Source: Anaerolineaceae bacterium UBA5311 (GTDB lineage: Bacteria; Chloroflexota; Anaerolineae; Anaerolineales; Anaerolineaceae). From it: a stretch of 8,301 bases of DNA. Where the stretch lies: assembly GCA_002411175.1 (NCBI GenBank), contig DHRN01000016.1, positions 4,902 through 13,202 of the forward strand, given 5' to 3'. Below the pieces are notes generated by a model that did not search any database, was not told where the DNA came from, and worked only from the letters and a program-made list of their open reading frames with translations. Position numbers and translations under genes: made by a program. Numbering within the stretch: the stretch's first letter is position 1; each line of letters starts with the position of its first letter. Of this stretch, positions 1 through 4,798 are shown piece by piece.

Positions 1-96
1 GACGAAAGCTCGAGGTGTTTTCACTACACTGCTTCGCCGGTACAAACGTCTCGCCCTACGAAAAGGCGGCTTCGCCGGAACGGGACGAGCCACGTT
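1..96. repeat. Left copy of composite direct repeat
   Basis: Bases 1-60 match 8176-8235 with one mismatch (c at 24, a at 8199), and similarity continues at about 70% to base 96. The copy is modular: GCTTCGCCGG occurs at 31-40 and again at 69-78, and CCCTACGA at 54-61 and 97-104, so two diverged submodules lie in tandem. GTGT at 15-18 can pair with ACAC at 26-29, and CGAAAGC at 3-9 can pair with GCTTCG at 31-36 with a bulge, giving an imperfect hairpin. There is no transposase and no clear terminal inverted repeat. It looks like a dispersed intergenic repeat of the REP or MITE sort. The left boundary may lie outside the window. Confidence 0.85.
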
Positions 97-187
97 CCCT
101 ACGATAAGCTTCCAAAATGAGCCAATCCCCTGATTTCCTCAGTTTAGTGTCCTGAATAACACGCTCTTCCTCGTTGAAATCAGGCAT
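56..187 (-). CDS. Small open frame of 43 codons, unknown
   Basis: The minus strand has an open frame from ATG at 187 to TAG at 58-56. The first 31 or so residues have a protein-like mix of charged and hydrophobic residues (MPDFNEEERV...GDWLILEAYRR). The last dozen (RGSSRSGEAAFS) are encoded by the flanking repeat, so the frame seems to end by running into the repeat. No Shine-Dalgarno precedes the ATG. The frame stays open for only 13 more codons upstream before a TGA. It could be a real small protein, the decayed 3' end of a gene cut by repeat insertion, or chance. I do not recognise a family. It lies downstream of the MFS gene on the same strand. Confidence 0.2.
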   Translation of the reverse strand: MPDFNEEERVIQDTKLRKSGDWLILEAYRRERGSSRSGEAAFS

Positions 188-301
188 ATGTTGGAAAATG
201 AGAAACTCAGGGATTAAGCCGTGTCAGCCGTCCGCGGATTAACCCTGGTTCGGTGCCTGCTGCAGCGGCTATCGATCCGGGCACAAGAGCTTGAAGCTGG
301 A
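188..301. other. Noncoding 3' flank of the MFS gene
   Basis: Together with 1-187 this makes about 300 bases without a firm gene. I see no strong hairpin followed by a T-tract on the minus strand, so the end of the regulator-MFS transcript is not visible. A 9-bp inverted repeat pairs 129-137 (CCTGATTTC) with 176-184 across a 38-base loop, which is too wide for a terminator. A short AGCTTgAAGCT palindrome lies at 288-298. Nothing else was seen. Confidence 0.4.
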
Positions 302-1585
302 TTATGCCGGATTAACCGCCTCTGACTTTTTGGGTTTTTTCAGGAACCAGAAGTAATACATCGCAATCGCGACAGAGTATAAGATGATTGTGAGCATGAA
401 CGGCGGTCCAAAGCCAACCTTAACCTGCAAATAGCCGCTGACCGTCGGGCTAAGCGCCCAACCGAAGTTCCATGCCATGCTGTTCAGACTGGCAAGCATA
501 CCGCGCATTTCAGGATCCACTTTCTCCATCACAAACGTTGAATAAATCGGAGAGCTCATATTCATCAGCATTGTGCGCATATAATACGCCACCAAAACCA
601 CGCCAAACCAAGGCGCAAACCCCAGCAATACCAGGAAGGGTACCGATAGCCCCTGCGAAGTGACCACAACTTCAATTTTGCCAAATTTCTCAGCCAGTGC
701 CGGAGCGATCACCAAACCCAACCCCATCGCCAGGCTGCCCCAGGCGAAGATTGTGCCGATCGACGTGTCACTTTGCTGATGGACAGATCTGAAAAACACG
801 TTCATAAAGGGCATAATCAGCCCCGCGCCAATTGATGTGATTAATGTTGGAAGAATTAATTTTTCGAGTTTGCCTGGATTTTGCCTGATAAAGGTGAACG
901 GAGTAAAAACCGATCGTTGGCTGGTTGTCTTCGCCTTGCCAACAACGAGCGCCATCGGCACAACCGCAGCTGCCCCACCCAGTGCGACCATCCACAATGC
1001 CCGGGAATAAGCAGCCGTCGCCAACGGGCTGATCCCCAGGCGCAGGGCAAACCAGGTGGGCATATAGCCTCCCGCCCATTGTCCAACCGAAATTGCTGTC
1101 ATGCGCAGCCCGGACGAGAGGCTGAACAGGTATGTGCGCTCTTCTTCCTGGCTATTTTCCATCAGGAAGGGTCCCATGGCGATTCCACCCAACGATTGTG
1201 CCACTCCCTGGACAATATTCATAGCGATAAACATGACCGTGGTCGGATACAGAAGCATAAGCGCTACCGAAGCTGAAAATCCGGCGATGCTATAAATAAT
1301 CGCGTTCTTCCGCCCGATACGGTCCATCAAAAACCCCATTGGAAGGGCGATGATCAGGCTGGTCATGCTACGGGCTGCGACCATGTTGCCGATGACAGAC
1401 TCGTTGTAGCCCAAACTGAGCACATAGAAATTGAACAGCAGTTGGAAAATCCCTGTCGAAATACCGTAAACAGCTTCACTCGCCAGGTAACGACGCGCAT
1501 TCGGACTAAAGGCTTTGATCCGCTGGATGTATGTGCTAAAAACAGAAGCTTTTGGTGCAACAACGTTTTGGGTTTCAGTTTCCAA
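302..1585 (-). CDS. MFS transporter, probable drug or metabolite exporter
   Basis: This 427-residue integral membrane protein has the length and about 12 hydrophobic segments expected of the major facilitator superfamily. The cytoplasmic loop after the second helix carries motif A at residues 84-95 (GFLMDRIGRKNA), and a weaker counterpart lies near residues 297-304 (LAEKFGKI) in the second half. A basic tail (FLKKPKKSE) follows the last helix. The start is a TTG at 1585-1583, supported by GGAGAG six bases upstream and by the 3-bp gap to the regulator stop. Position directly behind an ArsR-type regulator suggests export of whatever that regulator senses, by proton or sodium antiport. The substrate cannot be read from sequence. 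Family assignment is firm; the efflux direction is inferred. Confidence 0.9.
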   Translation of the reverse strand: METETQNVVAPKASVFSTYIQRIKAFSPNARRYLASEAVYGISTGIFQLLFNFYVLSLGYNESVIGNMVAARSMTSLIIALPMGFLMDRIGRKNAIIYSIAGFSASVALMLLYPTTVMFIAMNIVQGVAQSLGGIAMGPFLMENSQEEERTYLFSLSSGLRMTAISVGQWAGGYMPTWFALRLGISPLATAAYSRALWMVALGGAAAVVPMALVVGKAKTTSQRSVFTPFTFIRQNPGKLEKLILPTLITSIGAGLIMPFMNVFFRSVHQQSDTSIGTIFAWGSLAMGLGLVIAPALAEKFGKIEVVVTSQGLSVPFLVLLGFAPWFGVVLVAYYMRTMLMNMSSPIYSTFVMEKVDPEMRGMLASLNSMAWNFGWALSPTVSGYLQVKVGFGPPFMLTIILYSVAIAMYYFWFLKKPKKSEAVNPA

Positions 1586-1588
1586 CGT

Positions 1589-2647
1589 TCACTCTCCGCG
1601 GACAAAGCGATTGAGCAGAATTTCTGTGTCGTCAAAACCCTCATACCGGGCTGAAAATTTGCGCTCGCCGCTCGGACTCAGAAAGATTTGCACCATTCCA
1701 GCCAGCCTGAGCTGGTTCAGGTGGTGGTTCACTGTTGGTGGTCTTAATCTTAAAACACGAGAGAGTTCAGCTGCAGTTTGTGGTTCCTGGGCAAGGTAGC
1801 GCAAAATACGCAGTCGGGTTGAATCCGCGAGCGCTTTCATTCCCCGCAACAAGGCATCCGGGACAATATCTCCGGGGATGATGGACATGGTACCTGGTCT
1901 CGCTCCAAACAAAACCAGCAGCTTAAACTCCTGTAAATATTCCATAAACATGAAGGGTGAGCCCCAAAAAGTTGGCGCTAAAGTGATATCCGAAACATGG
2001 TCGAGGTCCCCATACCTGACCCCAGCCGTAATCTCCTCAAGCATTGCCGGCAGGGGGCGGCTGCCCGCGCGCATTTTCGCATGCATAAGCTCCTGCTCCA
2101 TCACCGGTCTGATTCGTTGTTCTTCTTCCGCGAAAAATGTCTCCACGTACGATTCCAGGGCTTCCACCAGCTTGCCGCCAAATTCTTCCCGATGTGACCA
2201 GGCATCATACAGAGATTTCAAGACCACTTTTGCCGTCTTGCTGTCGGTCAAATGGCGTCGTTTGGTAATCGTCTCCACTTCCTCTTTCGTCCAGGCTCGG
2301 GTCGACCTGGTATTCAAATACAAGTCTTTGATTTCCGGGGACATTCTGGAATGGAAGGACAGTTTTTCCAGAATCGTTCCTTCGGGAAGTTGTCTCAACT
2401 TAGTTAAGAGCTCCGCAGAGGTTTTGGGAGGATTAAGTTCATGAACAAAGGTCAACGGCACCATAATGATGTGAGTGGTCTGTTCGAGAATGCTGCGATG
2501 CTCTGGCGAGACGCGTGAACGCACTCCGGCAGCCCACGAAGCCCGCACCCCATATTGCTCTGGCTCAAGTAATACCCGCAGACTGATAAACAAATCGTAC
2601 GCGGTTCCGATGTCCCAGTGAATTTTAGTGTTGCTGAATGCGTTCAT
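1589..2647 (-). CDS. ArsR-type winged-helix regulator with long N-terminal domain
   Basis: The 352-residue protein ends in a winged helix-turn-helix at about residues 265-335. It shows the ArsR-class hallmark ALADSTRLRIL (272-282) and a recognition helix around 302-319 (RPPTVNHHLNQLRLAGMV). Ordinary ArsR proteins have about 100 residues; here some 260 residues precede the DNA-binding part. That layout resembles ArsR-like proteins with a DUF5937-type N-terminal domain, as I recall the family. The protein has no cysteine, so the classical thiol metal site is absent and the ligand is probably organic or a protein state. The ATG at 2647 has GGAGAC five bases upstream. It precedes the MFS gene by 3 bp and has a palindrome in its own promoter, so autorepression and control of the permease are likely. 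Confidence 0.85.
   Translation of the reverse strand: MNAFSNTKIHWDIGTAYDLFISLRVLLEPEQYGVRASWAAGVRSRVSPEHRSILEQTTHIIMVPLTFVHELNPPKTSAELLTKLRQLPEGTILEKLSFHSRMSPEIKDLYLNTRSTRAWTKEEVETITKRRHLTDSKTAKVVLKSLYDAWSHREEFGGKLVEALESYVETFFAEEEQRIRPVMEQELMHAKMRAGSRPLPAMLEEITAGVRYGDLDHVSDITLAPTFWGSPFMFMEYLQEFKLLVLFGARPGTMSIIPGDIVPDALLRGMKALADSTRLRILRYLAQEPQTAAELSRVLRLRPPTVNHHLNQLRLAGMVQIFLSPSGERKFSARYEGFDDTEILLNRFVRGE
1592..1597 (-). promoter_or_regulatory. Shine-Dalgarno of the MFS gene, inside the regulator gene
   Basis: On the minus strand GGAGAG forms the last two sense codons (Gly-Glu) of the regulator, followed by its TGA, three bases, and the TTG start of the MFS gene. The six-base spacing is near ideal. 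Because the binding site lies in translated sequence, ribosomes finishing the regulator should help start the permease, which keeps the two products in step. This site is what supports TTG as the start. Confidence 0.75.
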
Positions 2648-2671
2648 AAGGTCTCCATTTGCTATACCTCA

Positions 2672-2699
2672 ATTCTATTAGATAAACATCTAATGTCAA
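2672..2699 (-). promoter_or_regulatory. Sigma-70 type promoter of the regulator-MFS unit
   Basis: Reading the minus strand, a perfect -35 box TTGACA lies at 2699-2694 and a -10 box TAGAAT at 2677-2672, with a 16-base spacer. Transcription would start near 2665, leaving a leader of about 18 bases that contains the GGAGAC ribosome binding site at 2656-2651. This is the best-formed promoter in the window. With no terminator visible after the DMT gene, some read-through from upstream is also possible. Confidence 0.8.
2677..2694. promoter_or_regulatory. 18-bp inverted repeat, likely operator for the ArsR-type regulator
   Basis: ATTAGAT (2677-2683) and ATCTAAT (2688-2694) are perfect 7-bp arms around a 4-base centre. 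The repeat fills the whole spacer between the -35 and -10 boxes and shares one base with each, so a bound dimer would block RNA polymerase directly. Size and AT-rich arms fit winged-helix dimer operators of the ArsR class. The adjacent gene encodes such a protein, so self-repression is the simplest reading. Binding itself is inferred. Confidence 0.8.
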
Positions 2700-2726
2700 G
2701 GCTGCCACTTTTGGAAGGGAATAGGG

Positions 2727-3689
2727 TTAACTATCGGGTTCGATTATTTTATGCGCAGTGATTTCTTCGGAAACTGACTTCTGCTGCTGCCCCTTAAGCT
2801 GCACCAACACGACCGCAGCCATCATCAACAATCCGCCCAGGCACTCCCTGGCGGTGAGCTGCTCGCCCAAAAACAACATCCCGCTGATCATGGCGAATAC
2901 CGCTTCCAGACTCATGATCAAGGATGCCAGGGTCGGGTTGACCTTGCTCTGCCCAAACACCTGCAAGGTGAAACCAATGCCAACTGCGAATATACCTGAA
3001 TAGAGCAGCGGTCCCCAGGCAGGTGAATCGCTGAACAACGCAGTGCCTTCGATTGCAAGGCTGAAAACCAACCCTAAAATCGCGGTGGTTAAAAATTGAC
3101 CAAAAGCCAGGCTCAGGCTGTTGGTATAGGCGCTGAAGTGGTCGAGCGAGAGGATTTGCATAGCCCAAAAGAACGCGCCAATGATCATAAGAACATCCCC
3201 TCGGTGGATGGTCAGTTCCATATCCACCGAAAGATAAAATACCCCCATCAAGGCTATGGCGACACCAACCCAGACCCATTCATTAACCCTTTTGCCAAAA
3301 AACAAGCCGATCAGGGGCACAAGAACCAGGTACAAAGAGGTGATGAAACCCGCTTTGGCAGCACTGGTGGTCATGATGCCGAGCTGCTGCATGCTGGCGC
3401 CGGCGAAAAGAAAAAAACCGGGAACGATGCCCGGGAGGATATTTTGCCTGAATGCCTCTTTCCAAGGGTTGGTTGTTTTGGTTTGGGGGAGTTTTGACTT
3501 CTGCGTCAAAATTACTCCTGGCAGCAACACAAGGCAGCCCAGCAGGAAGCGCATGGCGATAAAAGCGAAAGGCTGCATAGAGTCCATCGCTTTGCGTTGC
3601 GCTACGAATCCAGTTCCCCAGATGACCGCAGCCAGGAGCAGCAGGGCTTCACCAGGAATTTTTTCCAACCACCCGGATGTCTTCTTCAT
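2727..3689 (-). CDS. DMT superfamily permease with two EamA domains
   Basis: The 320-residue membrane protein has about ten hydrophobic helices in two EamA repeats, roughly residues 14-155 and 164-298. Typical features are AAVIWGTGF near residues 20-28 and the second-repeat signature SLEAVFAMISGMLFLGEQLT at 260-279. The tail after residue 300 is polar and probably cytoplasmic. Members export or import amino acids, nucleosides or other metabolites; the substrate is not predictable. The ATG at 3689 fits the alignment-like start (short KKTSGWLEK head before helix 1) but has no Shine-Dalgarno. A TATAAT box sits only 7 bases upstream, so the mRNA may be leaderless. The gene is separated from the regulator by 79 bp containing that gene's own promoter, so it is probably a separate transcription unit. 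Confidence 0.9.
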   Translation of the reverse strand: MKKTSGWLEKIPGEALLLLAAVIWGTGFVAQRKAMDSMQPFAFIAMRFLLGCLVLLPGVILTQKSKLPQTKTTNPWKEAFRQNILPGIVPGFFLFAGASMQQLGIMTTSAAKAGFITSLYLVLVPLIGLFFGKRVNEWVWVGVAIALMGVFYLSVDMELTIHRGDVLMIIGAFFWAMQILSLDHFSAYTNSLSLAFGQFLTTAILGLVFSLAIEGTALFSDSPAWGPLLYSGIFAVGIGFTLQVFGQSKVNPTLASLIMSLEAVFAMISGMLFLGEQLTARECLGGLLMMAAVVLVQLKGQQQKSVSEEITAHKIIEPDS

Positions 3690-3696
3690 TGGCAGG

Positions 3697-3702
3697 ATTA
3701 TA
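3697..3702 (-). promoter_or_regulatory. -10 box of the DMT gene, leaderless arrangement
   Basis: On the minus strand TATAAT occupies 3702-3697 and is followed by seven bases (CCTGCCA) and the ATG at 3689. A start site six to eight bases after the box falls on or next to the A of the ATG. No good -35 box is seen; the closest is TGCCCA at an 18-base spacing (3 of 6 matches). Confidence 0.55.
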
Positions 3703-4103
3703 GTATGAGTGCGAATCTTTTGGGCAGCCGGGGAAAGCTCTTGTTACGCGGAGGAATAGCTTGAAGATGAGCAGACGAAACTCTGTATCCGGATGCCCTT
3801 TTCGGAACGCTCGGAAAACGTCTCCGCGGGTCGAGGGATTAAAGCAAGCCTTTGCCCGGGTTCTACCATGATGGTCACGTCCAAATTGAACACTTCCAGG
3901 CGCCTGGTTTCAACACCGCCTGGCTCGTTCTCACCTTGGTTATGCGGATGGATTACACCAAAATTGAGCCTTACCCCGGCTCAAACTAAAGGGTCGCTCT
4001 GATTAATACGACAACAGACGATCGCGTTGGGAGTGTGCGGATTGATTCTAATTATTTTCTGATGCAGATACCTTTACACAAGCTCGAAAACTCCCTGCCA
4101 GTT
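3703..4103. other. Intergenic divide between the two gene blocks
   Basis: About 400 bases have no gene I can support. A minus-strand frame is open from 3980 down to a TAA at 3746-3744 (78 codons) with protein-like content in its middle, but it has no upstream start with a binding site. Its only ATG, at 3869, would give 41 residues. The overlapping plus-strand frame at 3793-4002 is no more convincing. A perfect 12-bp palindrome CCAGGCGCCTGG lies at 3896-3907. A hairpin with 7-bp arms (TTGAGCC / GGCTCAA, 7-base loop) lies at 3964-3984. An AT-rich stretch at about 4044-4062 precedes the Dps promoter. The region could be the remains of a lost gene. Confidence 0.35.
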
Positions 4104-4112
4104 TGTTATAAT
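4104..4112 (+). promoter_or_regulatory. Extended -10 promoter of the Dps gene
   Basis: TGTTATAAT matches the extended -10 consensus TGnTATAAT exactly. No good -35 box is placed correctly, which is usual for extended -10 promoters. Transcription should start near 4119, giving a leader of about 39 bases that includes the Shine-Dalgarno GGAAAGGA at 4139-4146. No OxyR, PerR or Fur-type site was recognised nearby. Confidence 0.7.
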
Positions 4113-4157
4113 CGCTGCTATTACAACAATAAGACTTTGGAAAGGAATTTAAGAAAT

Positions 4158-4592
4158 ATGAATAAAAATTTGGATATCTACCTGGCAAACCTGGCGGTCA
4201 ACTATATCAAACTGCACAACCTGCATTGGAATGTGATCGGCAGGAGATTCAAGCAAACTCACGAATATCTCGAGGATATGTATGATGAGACTACCGTGAG
4301 CCTCGACGAAGTTGCTGAATATCAAAAAATGGTTGGCGAATATCCCAAAGCTTCTCTGAAAGACTATCTTAAAATCACAACGATTAAAGAGTTGGAAAGT
4401 AAAGATTACAACGACGATGAAGCTTATCAGATTGCCCTGGATGACCAGAAACTCATGCGCGAACTGGCAACCGAAATCCGCAACGAAGCTGACGAAAAAG
4501 GCGAATTCACCCTGGTCGCCCTGATGGAAGACGAAGTTGCCGCCCAGAACAAGCATATTTGGTTCATAGAGTCAACCCTAAAAGGTAAGTAA
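4158..4592 (+). CDS. dps: Dps-family ferritin-like DNA-binding protein
   Basis: This 144-residue protein is a Dps-type mini-ferritin, a family that forms 12-subunit cages, oxidises Fe(II) with hydrogen peroxide and stores the iron, protecting DNA. The intersubunit ferroxidase ligands are all present at canonical spacing: His23 and His35 in HWNVIGRRFKQTH, then Asp50 and Glu54 in SLDEVAEYQ. The usual AERI run after Glu54 is changed to AEYQ. The N-terminal arm is very short, without the lysine-rich tail some Dps proteins use to bind DNA, so the role may be mainly iron and peroxide detoxification. I chose the ATG at 4158 because GGAAAGGA precedes it and family homology begins at once. The frame stays open back to 4035, but that extension crosses the promoter. 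The gene is monocistronic, with its own terminator. Confidence 0.93.
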   Translation: MNKNLDIYLANLAVNYIKLHNLHWNVIGRRFKQTHEYLEDMYDETTVSLDEVAEYQKMVGEYPKASLKDYLKITTIKELESKDYNDDEAYQIALDDQKLMRELATEIRNEADEKGEFTLVALMEDEVAAQNKHIWFIESTLKGK

Positions 4593-4625
4593 GACTTAAT
4601 CCGATTAAAAGACAGCAGGAATTGC

Positions 4626-4654
4626 AAACCACGGACAAAAATCCGTGGTTTTTT
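4626..4654 (+). terminator. Rho-independent terminator of the Dps gene
   Basis: A perfect 10-bp stem, AAACCACGGA (4626-4635) with TCCGTGGTTT (4642-4651), closes a six-base loop. A run of six T ends the structure at 4649-4654. It starts 34 bases after the Dps stop codon. The A-run before and T-run after the stem make it partly bidirectional, but no minus-strand gene ends here. Confidence 0.93.
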
Positions 4655-4780
4655 ATTAGCAAATACTCCATGATTGTTTTTGCACTGCGGTTGAAGAAAG
4701 GTTCATTAGCTTTCTGAAAGAGATCGACAGCTGCGAAGATTAATCCAGCAGGATCACAATGCAAAGAATAGGGCACAGAC

Positions 4781-4789
4781 TGGTATACT
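4781..4789 (+). promoter_or_regulatory. Extended -10 promoter of the ABC-F gene, close to the ATG
   Basis: TGGTATACT fits the extended -10 pattern TGnTATAnT and ends nine bases before the ATG at 4799. The expected transcription start is about 4796, which would leave a leader of zero to a few bases. No -35 box of quality is seen. The 120 or so bases between the Dps terminator and this box show no leader peptide or attenuator that I can support, only a weak AGAAAG / CTTTCT hairpin at 4695-4715. Confidence 0.6.
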
Positions 4790-4798
4790 TTCACTGCT

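Noticed and set aside
881..1276. 131-codon plus-strand open frame antisense to the MFS gene
   Set aside because: It lies fully inside a well-supported membrane protein gene and its composition is that of an antisense frame.
1878..2444. 188-codon plus-strand open frame antisense to the regulator
   Set aside because: The minus-strand product has a clear winged helix and gene context; the antisense frame shows no family features.
3964..3984. Intrinsic terminator from the TTGAGCC/GGCTCAA hairpin
   Set aside because: On the plus strand there is no T-tract, on the minus strand only four T, and no gene ends at the site on either strand.
4035..4157. N-terminal extension of the Dps frame back to an ATG at 4035
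   Set aside because: The extension covers the extended -10 promoter at 4104-4112, has no binding site, and Dps homology begins at 4158, where a good Shine-Dalgarno is present.
4655..4780. Leader peptide or attenuator upstream of the ABC-F gene
   Set aside because: The predicted transcription start is downstream of this stretch and only a 6-bp weak hairpin is present; no short frame with a binding site was found.
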